NCBI GenBank assembly: GCA_025358255.1
Contig: JANYKC010000069.1
Location: 1 to 64,000, forward strand
Direction of reading: 5' to 3'
DNA length: 64,000 bases
DNA from: Spirochaetaceae bacterium
GTDB taxonomy: Bacteria; Spirochaetota; Spirochaetia; Treponematales; Rectinemataceae
Made by a program: the position numbers and the translations under genes
Notes under the pieces: generated by a model
The model's input: only the letters and a program-made list of their open reading frames with translations
The model's database searches: none
Told to the model about the DNA's origin: nothing
Shown here: positions 24,939 to 33,344 of the stretch, in pieces
How the letters are laid out: the number at the start of each line of letters is the position of its first letter
Position numbering within the stretch: position 1 is the first letter of the stretch

Positions 24939-25798
24939 ACGATCATCGTCCCTATTCCGCCGTCAGAGAAGACCTCGAGGAGGAGGGAGTGGGGCGAGCG
25001 GCCGTCGATGATGTGGGCGCGTCTCACGCCTCCCTCGACGGCTTTCGCGCAGCACGTGACCTTCGGGATCATTCCCTTTGATACGATGCCTGACCGGACC
25101 AGGCCCACGACCTCGGATGCGCGCAACTCGGCGATGAGGGTGCCGGCGTCATGTTGGTCCCGCAGGATGCCGGGGACATCGGTGAGAAGGATGAGCTTCT
25201 CCGCGCCGAGGGCGAGCGCGATATCGGCGGCTGCCGTGTCGGCGTTGATGTTGAGGAAGCCCTCCTCGTCGTCCTCCGCGAGCGCCACGGTGGCGACCAC
25301 AGGGAGGAATCCGGCGCCAAGGGCGAACTCGAGGACGGGAACCTTCACCTGGCTAATTTCGCCCACCAGGCCAAGGTCGGCCTCGCCTTCGAGGCGGCGC
25401 GCCGTGAGGAGTCCGCCATCGGCGCCGCACAGGCCGATGGCCTTGCCGCCGCCGCGCTGGATGAGGGCGACAAGGTCCTTGTTGACCTTGCCCGCGAGGA
25501 CCATCTGCACCACGTCCATCGTCTCCTCGTCGGTGTAGCGAAGCCCCGCGATGAACTGCGGCTCCTTGCCCGTCTTCCGGAGGAAGTTGTCTATCTCCGG
25601 CCCGCCTCCGTGGACCAGGACCGTCCGTATGCCGACGGCCATCATGAGGAGGAGGTCCTGGATCACGGCCGCCCTGATGCTTTCGTTGATCATGGCTGCC
25701 CCGCCGTACTTGACCACGACGGTCTTCCCCTTGAAGCGCTCGATATAGGGAAAAGCCTGGGCGAGCACTTCCGCCCTCGCGCTGTCGGTGATTGGCAT
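24935..25798 (-). CDS. argB: Acetylglutamate kinase
   Basis: Phosphorylates N-acetylglutamate. The 287 residues have the amino-acid kinase fold: KTVVVKYGGAAM (catalytic Lys and Gly loop), VLVHGGGPEID, LVGLCGADG-like IGLCGADGGLL, FLNINADTAAADIA and KLILLTDVPGI. The start at 25798 has AAGGAGA upstream, 13 bases after argJ; the frame runs further but only over argJ. The sensitive or insensitive character toward arginine cannot be read with certainty: the N-terminal helix found in inhibited enzymes is partly present (SARAEVLAQAFPYIERFKG). Confidence 0.93.
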   Translation of the reverse strand: MPITDSARAEVLAQAFPYIERFKGKTVVVKYGGAAMINESIRAAVIQDLLLMMAVGIRTVLVHGGGPEIDNFLRKTGKEPQFIAGLRYTDEETMDVVQMVLAGKVNKDLVALIQRGGGKAIGLCGADGGLLTARRLEGEADLGLVGEISQVKVPVLEFALGAGFLPVVATVALAEDDEEGFLNINADTAAADIALALGAEKLILLTDVPGILRDQHDAGTLIAELRASEVVGLVRSGIVSKGMIPKVTCCAKAVEGGVRRAHIIDGRSPHSLLLEVFSDGGIGTMIV

Positions 25799-25811
25799 GG
25801 TTGTCTCCTTG

Positions 25812-27032
25812 CTAGGTCCGGTAGTCGCCATTGATGCGAACGTATTCGTAGGAGAGGTCACAGCCCCAGGCCGTCGCCTGGGCGCCGCCGAGGCCAAGGT
25901 CGACGAGGATGGTGACCTCGGTGTCGCCTAGGACCTTCTTCGCCTTGTCCTCGTTGAAGGGGATGGGCGCGCCGTCCTTGCATACCTCGAGGTATCCGCG
26001 CCCGCTCTCGAAGGCCAGGGCGACCTTGGAGGGGTCGAGGGCCGCGGGGGTGTAGCCGAGGGCGCAGAGGACCCTTCCCCAGTTGGCGTCGGAGCCGAAG
26101 AGGGCGGTCTTCACGAGGCTCGAGGAGATGACGGCCTTGGCGAAAGCGACGGCGTCGGCCTCGCTCTGCGCTCCGGACACGATGCACTCCACGAGCTTTG
26201 TGGCGCCTTCCCCGTCCCGCGCGATGAGGCGGGCGAGCTCGACGTTGATCTCGTCGAGGGCCTCCGCGAAGGCGCGGAAGTCCGCGCCCTTGGAGCTGAT
26301 GGCCTCGTTGCCCGCGAGGCCGTTCGCGAGGGCCACGACCATGTCGTTCGTGCTCGTGTCGCCGTCCACGCTGATCCGGTTGTAGGTCCGCGCGACGCTG
26401 GCCGAGAGCGCCTCCTGGAGGAGTCCACGGTCTATGGCGCAGTCCGTCGTGATGAAGGAGAGCATGGTCGCCATGTTGGGATGGATCATGCCCGAGCCCT
26501 TGGCGATGGCACCGATGGTGACCGTCGTGCCGTCGGCGAGCTCCAGGCTGACGGCGACTTCCTTCTTCATGGTGTCCGTCGTCATGATGGCCTCGCGCGC
26601 GGCGATGGAACCCGAGCTCGAGAGGCCGGCGACGAGGGCATCCATGCCCCGCTCGATGATGGTCACGTCGAGGAGCTCGCCGATGATGCCCGTGCTCGCC
26701 ACGACCACGTCCTCGGCCCGGACAGGGAGGCGCTCGGCGACCAGCTCCGCCATGTGGCGCGCCACCGCCAGCCCCGGTTCACCCGTGCAGGTGTTCGCGT
26801 TGCCCGAATTGACGATGATGGCCTGGGCGATGCCGTCCTCGAGGTGCTCCTTCGTGATCACGACGGGTTGGCCCTTCACCTTGTTGGTGGTGAAACAGCC
26901 GACGGCCACGCAGGGCTTTTCCGAAAGGATGAGGGCGAGGTCCTTCTTTTCCTTGTTGCGCCTGACGCCGCAATGTATGCCCGACGCGGTGAAACCCCGC
27001 GGGGCCGTGACGCCGCCCCTCAAATGCTTCAT
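25812..27032 (-). CDS. argJ: Glutamate N-acetyltransferase / ornithine acetyltransferase
   Basis: 406-residue autoprocessing enzyme that moves the acetyl group from N-acetylornithine to glutamate, giving the cyclic arginine pathway. The self-cleavage site is the Thr in KGSGMIHPNMATMLSFI; other family motifs are GVTAPRGFTASG, VNSGNANTCTG, TGIIG and DGDTSTNDM. The C-terminus ends in the typical DLSYEYVRINGDYRT. Because ArgJ recycles acetyl groups, no ArgE is required; whether this ArgJ also makes acetylglutamate from acetyl-CoA cannot be told. It lies 37 bases after argC. Confidence 0.94.
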   Translation of the reverse strand: MKHLRGGVTAPRGFTASGIHCGVRRNKEKKDLALILSEKPCVAVGCFTTNKVKGQPVVITKEHLEDGIAQAIIVNSGNANTCTGEPGLAVARHMAELVAERLPVRAEDVVVASTGIIGELLDVTIIERGMDALVAGLSSSGSIAAREAIMTTDTMKKEVAVSLELADGTTVTIGAIAKGSGMIHPNMATMLSFITTDCAIDRGLLQEALSASVARTYNRISVDGDTSTNDMVVALANGLAGNEAISSKGADFRAFAEALDEINVELARLIARDGEGATKLVECIVSGAQSEADAVAFAKAVISSSLVKTALFGSDANWGRVLCALGYTPAALDPSKVALAFESGRGYLEVCKDGAPIPFNEDKAKKVLGDTEVTILVDLGLGGAQATAWGCDLSYEYVRINGDYRT

Positions 27033-27069
27033 GCTCGTCCTCCTGCCTTCATGCTTCGGGCTCCTTCCA

Positions 27070-28128
27070 TCAGAATGCCGCCGGCAGCATGGAAATCCCG
27101 GCCCCCTCTTCGAGGCCGAGGGCTATGTTCATGTTCTGGACGGCCTGTCCAGCCGCCCCCTTCACCATGTTGTCGATGCAGCCCACCGCGATCCCCATCT
27201 TCCCCCCGTGGGCCAGGTGCACCGAGATGTCGCAATAGTTCGAAAGCCTGACATTGCGGTTCGTCGCGGCCATGCCGGCCGGAAGCACCCGCACGAATGG
27301 CTCCTGGGCGTAGAATGCGGCATAGGCGGAACGCAGCTCCTCCGCGCTGACCGGTGACGCCAGGCGGAAATAGGTCGTGGAGACGATGCCCCGCCCCATG
27401 GGCGCCAGGTGGGGCGTGAAGACGGATTCGACGCCGACGCCGGCCATCTGCGAGAGGACCATGTCGATCTCCGGGATGTGGCGGTGCTCGCCCACCTTGT
27501 AGGGCGTAAGGGAATCCGCGGCCTCCGCATAATGGCTGCTGCGCGAAGGTTCCCTGCCGGCACCGGTGACCCCCGACTTCGCGTCGATGACGATGCCCTC
27601 GCGCCTGGCGATTCCGAGCCGCAGGGCGGGGAAAAGCGCCAGGGTCGAGGCCGTCGGGTAACAGCCGGGGTTGCCGATGACCCGCGCACGCGTTATGCGC
27701 TCCCGGTTCAGCTCGGGAAGGCCGTAGACGGACCCTGCGTGGAGGCATGGAAAGGCCCAGGCTTTTCCATACCAGGCCGCGTACAGGCCCTCGTCGGGAC
27801 CGAAGCGGAAGTCCGCGGAGAGGTCGATGAAGACCGAGTTGCCCGTGTCGGTCTTCGCCGCCCATTCCTCCGCGAAGCCCGCCGGCCCCGAGGAGAAGAC
27901 CACGTCAGCCGCGCAGGCAAGCTCCGGCGCGACAAGGGCCGAGAGCACCGCCCTTTTCCCGGCCCTCTTCCCTCCGGAGGACAGGTTGGGATAGGCGGAC
28001 TCCAGCGCCTCGCCGGACCGGCTCGTCGAGGCGACGATTATTTCCCCGACATCGGGATGGGAAAGGAGGATGCGCACGAGTTCGGCTCCGGCATAGCCTG
28101 AAGCCCCGATGACTCCACAGGTGATCAC
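27070..28128 (-). CDS. argC: N-acetyl-gamma-glutamyl-phosphate reductase
   Basis: NADPH-dependent reduction of acetylglutamyl phosphate. About 352 residues: N-terminal Rossmann motif GVIGASGYAGAEL, SADFRFGP, the catalytic Cys in VIGNPGCYPTAS, and the HRHIPEIDMVL motif carrying the active-site His. The start is taken as GTG at 28128, which is preceded by AGGAAGG at 4 bases; TTG at 28146 has no Shine-Dalgarno. It is the first gene of argCJBD, with a leader of about 230 bases from the promoter at 28366-28394. argF, argG and argH are not in the window. Confidence 0.92.
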   Translation of the reverse strand: MITCGVIGASGYAGAELVRILLSHPDVGEIIVASTSRSGEALESAYPNLSSGGKRAGKRAVLSALVAPELACAADVVFSSGPAGFAEEWAAKTDTGNSVFIDLSADFRFGPDEGLYAAWYGKAWAFPCLHAGSVYGLPELNRERITRARVIGNPGCYPTASTLALFPALRLGIARREGIVIDAKSGVTGAGREPSRSSHYAEAADSLTPYKVGEHRHIPEIDMVLSQMAGVGVESVFTPHLAPMGRGIVSTTYFRLASPVSAEELRSAYAAFYAQEPFVRVLPAGMAATNRNVRLSNYCDISVHLAHGGKMGIAVGCIDNMVKGAAGQAVQNMNIALGLEEGAGISMLPAAF

Positions 28129-28351
28129 GTGTCCTTCCTCGATCAAGGAATGAAGGGCCGATACGGACCCCGAGCATGGGAAAAGCTTGAAGGATTAACG
28201 ACGGGCGCGGGCTATGCGGAGGCTGGCATGGAAGGGCAGGAGGAGGCGGACGGTGAGGGTATCAGGGGAAGGTGTGGCACCATGAGGGGTGACCGGGGAA
28301 GGGGGAACCCGAAAATGCAGTCCGGAAAAAGGCATAACCAGCCTCCAAGTC
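28129..28351 (-). other. Long argC leader without a credible gene
   Basis: About 225 bases between the predicted argC transcript start and its start codon. An open frame begins near the transcript start (MRLGGWLCLF) but has no Shine-Dalgarno and no arginine run, so I do not call a leader peptide. No clear terminator-antiterminator pair is seen. Confidence 0.4.
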
Positions 28352-28413
28352 GCATATATATGCAGACTATGGACAATATCGGTGCTTTTGTCAACCGTCT
28401 TGCATATTTATGC
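28352..28413 (-). promoter_or_regulatory. arg operon promoter flanked by two ARG-box-like palindromes
   Basis: On the minus strand: TTGACA (28394-28389), 17 bases, CATAGT (28371-28366). One palindrome, GCATAAATATGC (28413-28402), lies just upstream of the -35; a second, GCATATATATGC (28363-28352), covers the expected start point. Their centres are 50 bases apart. This layout fits two-site repression by an ArgR-type hexamer, although ArgR itself is not in the window. The upstream box overlaps the stop codon of the racemase gene. Confidence 0.65.
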
Positions 28414-29121
28414 GTCTTTTTGCGGTCCTGTATGCACCATGAAATCGGCGGCCGCCTTGACGTGCAGCCTGGTGGTATCAAGGTAGGCCAAGGGGAGGTC
28501 GCCGTCTTTCATGACGAGAGGAAGTTCGGTACATCCCAGGATGATGCCCTCGGCGCCTTCCTTCGCCAGGCCCAAGGCGATCTCCCGAAGCCGCAACCTG
28601 GACTCGTCGCGGAATATGCCACGGCAGAGCTCGTCGAAGATGATCGCATCGACCGCCTTGCGCTCAGCGGGGGGCGGGATGATTGTCTCAATGCCGAAGC
28701 GCGCGCGGAGGCGGTCACGGTAGAAGTCCTTTTCCATCGTGAAGATCGTGCCGAGGAGGCCGGCCCGGCGCAGTCCGGCATCCACCATCGCCTGCCCCGC
28801 GGCGTCGGCGATGTGGAGGACAGGAAGGCCTGCCGCCGCCTCGATCTCCCCGGCGAAGAGGTGCATCGTGTTCGTCGCGATGACGATGGCCTCGGCCCCC
28901 GCGCGGGCGAGGCGCAGGCCTTCCTCGACGAGGGCCGCCCCGATCTCCTCCCAAAGCCCGGCCTTCATGCGCTGCGCATACCAGGAAAAATCCACGGAGC
29001 TCAGGACGACACGCGCCGAGGAGAGTCCGCCGAGGCGCAGCGCGACCTCCCCGTTGAGGAGGCGGTAGTACTCCGCCGTCGATTCCCAGGAGAGCCCGCC
29101 GATGATCCCGACCAGACGCAT
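28408..29121 (-). CDS. Aspartate/glutamate racemase family protein
   Basis: 237-residue cofactor-independent racemase (YgeA/aspartate racemase group). The first catalytic position reads IATNTMH, with Thr where many racemases have Cys; the second is GIILGCTELPL with Cys. A Thr/Cys pair is the arrangement described for the E. coli L-Asp/Glu-specific racemase, so this may act on L-substrates in one direction or with narrow specificity. N-terminus MRLVGIIGGLSWESTAEYYR matches the family. It overlaps the upstream aminopeptidase by one base (TGATG), suggesting a peptide-to-amino-acid processing pair. Confidence 0.88.
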   Translation of the reverse strand: MRLVGIIGGLSWESTAEYYRLLNGEVALRLGGLSSARVVLSSVDFSWYAQRMKAGLWEEIGAALVEEGLRLARAGAEAIVIATNTMHLFAGEIEAAAGLPVLHIADAAGQAMVDAGLRRAGLLGTIFTMEKDFYRDRLRARFGIETIIPPPAERKAVDAIIFDELCRGIFRDESRLRLREIALGLAKEGAEGIILGCTELPLVMKDGDLPLAYLDTTRLHVKAAADFMVHTGPQKDA

Positions 29122-30377
29122 CAGGAAAGCCCTCCCTCGCCGATCCGGAAGGTACCGCGCTCGAGGATCAGGGTCGTCCTTCCGGCCTTGTCCGCGCCTT
29201 CGACCACCACGTCCTCCGAGCCGATCATGAAGTCCTCATGGACCATGGATTCATTGAAGCCCTCCGCCGCCTTCACCGCCGCGTCCATGGCAGGGGCGCC
29301 GTCGAAGGCCTCCTCATAGGCCGCGCCCAGGGCGATATGGCAGGCGGCGTTCTCGTCGATGAGTCCGTTGTCGAAGACGAGGCCGCTTCGGTAGATGGGG
29401 CCGGTCGCGTCGACCAGGGCCACCTCGCCAAGGAGGCGGGACCCTCCATCTGTATCGAGGTACCTTCCCAGGCTCGCCTCGTTCCTGGCTGCGCCGAAGC
29501 GGGCCACCCGGCCGCCTTCGAATTCGAACCAGGCGCCCTCGACCTTCGCCCCCAGGACCTGGAGGGGGCGCGTGCAGGCGACCCGGCCCTCGGTCCGCTT
29601 GGCATCCGGGCTCGTGAAGACTTCCTCGGTAGGGTGGTTGGGGAGGAAGAAGCGGCCGTCCACCGTCGTGGAGCCACCACCGATCCAGCGCGAACGCGGC
29701 GAGAGCCCCACGACAAGGTCGGTGCCAGGCCCCGTGAAATGCAGCCGGTCGAGGGCCAGGGCGGTAAGGGCATCGGCCCGCCGCTTGAGGAGGGCGGCGT
29801 GCGCCTTGGCCGTGGCGGCAGGATCGTCGGCATCCAGGCGCAGGATGGGCACGAGGGCTTTCCAGAGCTCTCCTTCGGGGTCGGTGCCGGGATCGCGGCC
29901 CGCGCCGGAGAGCACGTCCTTGCCCCACGCGGCCGTGGGCACGGGGGCCACGCACCAGGGAAGCCGGTTGGACATCATGGCCTCTCGGTAGGGCTTCACC
30001 GCCTGCGACCGCCCACGGGCGAGGCGCTGGAGACGCTCGGGGGCCGCGCCTTCGAGCGCCGCAGGGTCATCCTCGCCGACAAGGCTGAGGCTGTACCAGC
30101 CTTCCTCCACCAAGGTCTCCGCCTCCCTGCTCAGCGAGAGAGAGATGTCGTCCAGGTATTCGTGACGGCAGCCATCGGCGCGGATGCGCGTGAGACGGGG
30201 ATCTGGATAGTCCAGCCTGACCGATCTGGCGCCGAGGGCGTAGGCCCGCTCGGCGATGGCCAGCATGAGGGGGCGGTGGCAGGTCTCCCCCGATACCCGC
30301 AGCCGAGACCCCGCCCTCAGGTCGAGGCAGCCCTCCACAAGAAGGGCTGCATAGCGGTACATCGTCGCATGGTCCAT
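29121..30377 (-). CDS. M29-family aminopeptidase (AmpS/aminopeptidase T type)
   Basis: 418-residue cytoplasmic metallo-aminopeptidase. Metal-ligand and active-site motifs typical of M29 are present: NHPTEEVFTSPD (Glu ligands), GLIDENAACHIALG (Glu/His), and FNESMVHEDFMIGSEDV (His and Asp ligands). The start at 30377 is chosen because AAGGAG lies 8 bases upstream; GTG at 30386 would overlap that site. It is translationally coupled to the racemase gene downstream and follows the sensor kinase gene by about 100 bases. Confidence 0.9.
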   Translation of the reverse strand: MDHATMYRYAALLVEGCLDLRAGSRLRVSGETCHRPLMLAIAERAYALGARSVRLDYPDPRLTRIRADGCRHEYLDDISLSLSREAETLVEEGWYSLSLVGEDDPAALEGAAPERLQRLARGRSQAVKPYREAMMSNRLPWCVAPVPTAAWGKDVLSGAGRDPGTDPEGELWKALVPILRLDADDPAATAKAHAALLKRRADALTALALDRLHFTGPGTDLVVGLSPRSRWIGGGSTTVDGRFFLPNHPTEEVFTSPDAKRTEGRVACTRPLQVLGAKVEGAWFEFEGGRVARFGAARNEASLGRYLDTDGGSRLLGEVALVDATGPIYRSGLVFDNGLIDENAACHIALGAAYEEAFDGAPAMDAAVKAAEGFNESMVHEDFMIGSEDVVVEGADKAGRTTLILERGTFRIGEGGLS

Positions 30378-30475
30378 ACGCTCCACTCCTTGAACCCCGG
30401 GCTTCCGGACCTCGCGCCCTTCACGGGGACCGCGTGGGCGGCCCGGCCAAGCCCTCGATATGCGCCGTCTTCATC

Positions 30476-31933
30476 TCATTCCTTCTCGGGAAAAGCGAAG
30501 CGGACGCGGAGGCCGCCACCATCCTTGCTGGACCAGGAGACATAGCCCCTGAGCTGGGAAGCAAGGCTGTGGATGAGGGAGAACCCCAGCGAGTCCGTGG
30601 CCTCGGGATCGAATTGGGCAGGGAAGCCGGGGCCATCGTCTTCCACCTCGAGCGCTATTTCTTGGGCATCCAAGGCATCGGGCTCGATGGCGAGCCGGAC
30701 GCGGATCCTCGGCGCTTCCTTCTCCCTGCCCCCGTATTTCGCCGCGTTCGTAAGCAGTTCGTTGAGGGCCATCCCCATGGGAAGCGCCCGGTCAAGGGGA
30801 AGCCATACTTCGGAGAGCTCGGTCTCGATGCGGGGTGGGGGCGAGAGGGAACCGCAGATCCCGGAGATGAGGCGCCGGATATAGGCCGAGATATCCACGG
30901 CGGATGCCTCCGGGGAACGGGAAAGCAGGTCGTGGACAAGGGCCACCGACCGGACCCGCTCCTGGCTGTCGCGCAGTATGCCCATCACCTTTGCATCCCC
31001 GCTCTCGCCTTTCGCGAGGTCGAGAAGGCTGGCGATGATCTGAAGGCTGTTCTTGATGCGATGATGGACCTCGCGCAGCAGGCCCATCTTCTCCTCAAGG
31101 GCCAGGCTCAAGACAAGGTTTTTCTTCCTGAGCGCGCCGCCTTCCCTGCGCATGTCGAGGAACATGCTTCGATACGGCTTCATGAGGACTTGGGAGACAA
31201 CCGCCTTGTAGATGAGGAAAAATGAGGCGATGCGGAAGTACTCGCCCAGGTATTCGAAAACCGGAGCCGCTCCGGCCGACAGCAGGGCGGCTGGAGCCGC
31301 GGCGGCCGCCAGTAAGACGGCGGCGACCAGGCGGCGGCGATAGCGTCCCGACGGGAAGGAACGGCGCAGGCGCAAGGCGGAGAGCATCAGGAGGACCCAG
31401 GTAAAGACCGTGTTTGCCAGGGCGAAAGCCAGGAAGTACACCGTGCCCCGCGGCGGCGGAAGGAGACGAAGGGCCGCCACCCCGGCGATGGCAAGGGTCA
31501 CGAGGAAATACGTGGTCCACGCACCGCGCATCTTCACCCCCGTGCGTTCCACGGAAGAAAGGAAAAAAAACGCGAAAGCGAGATACCAGCCGGAAGAGAG
31601 ACGCAGGAAGAGGGCGATGCCTTGGCCATCCGCGCGCGGGCCGTAGCTGGCCATGGTGGACGCCATTTCCAGAAGAGCGATGAAGGCGAAGGAAGGTCCG
31701 AGGAATCGAAGAGAGGGGGAGGCATTGAAGCCCGCGGTATTGCGCGCAAACCCATAGACGACAATGCAGCAGGTGACGGCGAAGATATCGGAGAACAAGC
31801 CAAGGTATGCCCGGTCCCAGCGTGCGAGGATCGCAAGGAGTATCCCGATCGCCACCAGGAAGGCCACGATATCCTGGTTGAGCCTGAAAAGCCTGAGGGC
31901 GAACCGTGCCATTTTCCGTCGAAGGGGAAGCAT
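30476..31933 (-). CDS. Membrane sensor histidine kinase (MASE3-like, HisKA_2)
   Basis: 485 residues. The N-terminal half holds seven or so hydrophobic segments (FLVAIGILLAILA, DIFAVTCCIVVYGFA, FAFIALLEMASTMA, YLAFAFFFLSS, YFLVTLAIAGVAALRL, TVFTWVLLMLSAL, LVAAVLLAAAAAPAALLSAG) and resembles a MASE3-type integral sensory domain. Then come a short coiled coil and a HisKA_2 phospho-acceptor region (LLREVHHRIKNSLQIIASLL, near residue 290), followed by a HATPase domain with an N-box (MALNELLTNAAKYG) and G-boxes (EDDGPGFP, SLGFSLIHSL). GGAGG precedes the ATG at 31933; a TTG at 31945 is less likely. No cognate regulator is adjacent. Confidence 0.88.
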   Translation of the reverse strand: MLPLRRKMARFALRLFRLNQDIVAFLVAIGILLAILARWDRAYLGLFSDIFAVTCCIVVYGFARNTAGFNASPSLRFLGPSFAFIALLEMASTMASYGPRADGQGIALFLRLSSGWYLAFAFFFLSSVERTGVKMRGAWTTYFLVTLAIAGVAALRLLPPPRGTVYFLAFALANTVFTWVLLMLSALRLRRSFPSGRYRRRLVAAVLLAAAAAPAALLSAGAAPVFEYLGEYFRIASFFLIYKAVVSQVLMKPYRSMFLDMRREGGALRKKNLVLSLALEEKMGLLREVHHRIKNSLQIIASLLDLAKGESGDAKVMGILRDSQERVRSVALVHDLLSRSPEASAVDISAYIRRLISGICGSLSPPPRIETELSEVWLPLDRALPMGMALNELLTNAAKYGGREKEAPRIRVRLAIEPDALDAQEIALEVEDDGPGFPAQFDPEATDSLGFSLIHSLASQLRGYVSWSSKDGGGLRVRFAFPEKE

Positions 31934-31977
31934 TTCATCCTCCAAGGCTATGCCCGCGGGAAGCCGGAAACTACGTC

Positions 31978-32006
31978 ACTCTAAGTCTGTACTTCCAATA
32001 TGTCAA
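31978..32006 (-). promoter_or_regulatory. Promoter for sensor kinase gene
   Basis: On the minus strand: TTGACA (32006-32001), 17-base spacer, TAGAGT (31983-31978), about 45 bases before the kinase start. Confidence 0.6.
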
Positions 32007-32044
32007 CAATCCTCCTCCTTCCGCCAGGCGGGCACGCGGGCTGA

Positions 32045-32073
32045 TTGCCTCGGACCTCGCTTTCCGCTAGACT
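32045..32073 (+). promoter_or_regulatory. trpS promoter
   Basis: TTGCCT (32045-32050), 17-base spacer, TAGACT (32068-32073). It predicts a trpS leader of about 210 bases. It diverges from the sensor kinase promoter. Confidence 0.5.
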
Positions 32074-32147
32074 CGAAAGCAGGAAAAGCGAATGAACATG
32101 CCCCATCTTGCTTCCCTTCGTCCCCGAGAGCGCTGGTCTTGGCGCCC

Positions 32148-32208
32148 GGCGGTTTCGTCCACCCGATAGCGGGTGGCAGGGGCGCGGCCCCCGCGAGACG
32201 ACACCGCC
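32148..32208 (+). ncRNA. Candidate structured trpS leader RNA, three-way junction
   Basis: An outer stem GGCGGTTTCGTC (32148-32159) with GACGACACCGCC (32197-32208) pairs at 11 of 12 positions. It encloses two hairpins: CACCC/GGGTG with loop GATAGC (32160-32175) and GGGGC/GCCCC with loop GCG (32179-32191). The shape matches no riboswitch or T-box I recognise. It sits inside the predicted trpS leader, 80 bases before the start codon. GC-rich DNA forms chance stems, so confidence is moderate. Confidence 0.4.
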
Positions 32209-32288
32209 AGAGGGAAAAGGAAGGGTCGCTCCCTGTCAGGGGCCTGTCTTCCCCCGCCGCCAACGATGCCACGCAACGGAGAACAACC

Positions 32289-33344
32289 ATGGAACGCAAG
32301 CGCATCCTCACGGGAGACCGCCCCACCGGCAAGCTCCATCTCGGCCACTATGTCGGAAGCCTCGCCAACCGCGTCCGCCTCCAGGACGAGTACAAGTGCT
32401 TCTTCATCATCGCCGACCTCCACACCCTCACCACCAAGCCCGAGAAGGAGCACATCGAGGCCCTGGCCGACAATGTGCGCTCCGCCGCCCTCGACTACCT
32501 GGCCTGTGGCATCGATCCGGCCAAGAGCGTCATCTACCTCCAGTCCGCCGTGAGCGAGGTCATCGAACTTGCCCTGTATTTCCAGAACCTCATCACCGTC
32601 CCCCGCCTCTCCCGGGTGCCGAGCCTCAAGGAGATGGCCCAGGGCGCCGGCATCGAGGAGATGCCCTTCGGCCTCCTGGGCTACCCCGTCCTCCAGGCCG
32701 CGGACATCCTCCTCCCCCGCGCCCACCTGGTGCCGGTCGGCAAGGACAACGTGGCCCACGTCGAGGTGACCCGCGAGATCGCGCGCCGCTTTAACTTCCT
32801 CTACGGCGAGACCTTCCCCGTCCCCGAGGTCCTCGTCTCGGAGTACGGCTCCCTCGTGGGCCTCGACGGCAACGCCAAGATGTCCAAGAGCCTTAACAAT
32901 GCCATCTATCTCTCCGACGACGAGAGGACGGTCACCAAACGCGTCATGTCCATGTACACCGACCCCAAGCGGGTCTCCGCGGACATACCCGGCACTGTGG
33001 AGGGCAACCCGGTCTTCCAGTACCATGACGCCTTCAACCCGGATAAGGCCGAGGTCGAGGAACTCAAGGCCCGCTACCGCCTCGGTAAGGTCGGCGACGT
33101 CGAGGTCAAGGAAAAGCTCGCCAAGGCCCTCAACCATTTCCTCGACCCGATCCGCGAACGGCGCGCGAAGTACGAGTCCCAGTCCGGACTCGCCGACGAG
33201 GTCGTCTACGACGGCACGATGAAGATGCGCGAGGAGGCCCGCGCGACCCTCACGATCGCCAAGAAGGCGATGGGCATTTCGGCGGTCTGGAACCGCATGG
33301 CGCGCAAGGCCGACGAGGTGAAGAAAAAGCGCGGGGCACAATAG
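32289..33344 (+). CDS. trpS: Tryptophanyl-tRNA synthetase
   Basis: Class Ic aminoacyl-tRNA synthetase charging tRNA-Trp. The 351 residues begin MERKRILTGDRPTGKLHLGH, with HLGH as the HIGH motif. PVGKDNVAHVEVTREIARRFN binds tryptophan and AMP, and NAKMSKSLNNAI (about 196-201) is the KMSKS loop. Length and motif order are normal for the bacterial TrpS group. A short GGAGA precedes the ATG. The frame extends upstream without coding character. Confidence 0.95.
   Translation: MERKRILTGDRPTGKLHLGHYVGSLANRVRLQDEYKCFFIIADLHTLTTKPEKEHIEALADNVRSAALDYLACGIDPAKSVIYLQSAVSEVIELALYFQNLITVPRLSRVPSLKEMAQGAGIEEMPFGLLGYPVLQAADILLPRAHLVPVGKDNVAHVEVTREIARRFNFLYGETFPVPEVLVSEYGSLVGLDGNAKMSKSLNNAIYLSDDERTVTKRVMSMYTDPKRVSADIPGTVEGNPVFQYHDAFNPDKAEVEELKARYRLGKVGDVEVKEKLAKALNHFLDPIRERRAKYESQSGLADEVVYDGTMKMREEARATLTIAKKAMGISAVWNRMARKADEVKKKRGAQ

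Noticed and set aside
28212-28360. Arginine leader peptide in the argC leader
   Set aside because: The open frame has no Shine-Dalgarno and no run of arginine codons, and no terminator pair follows.
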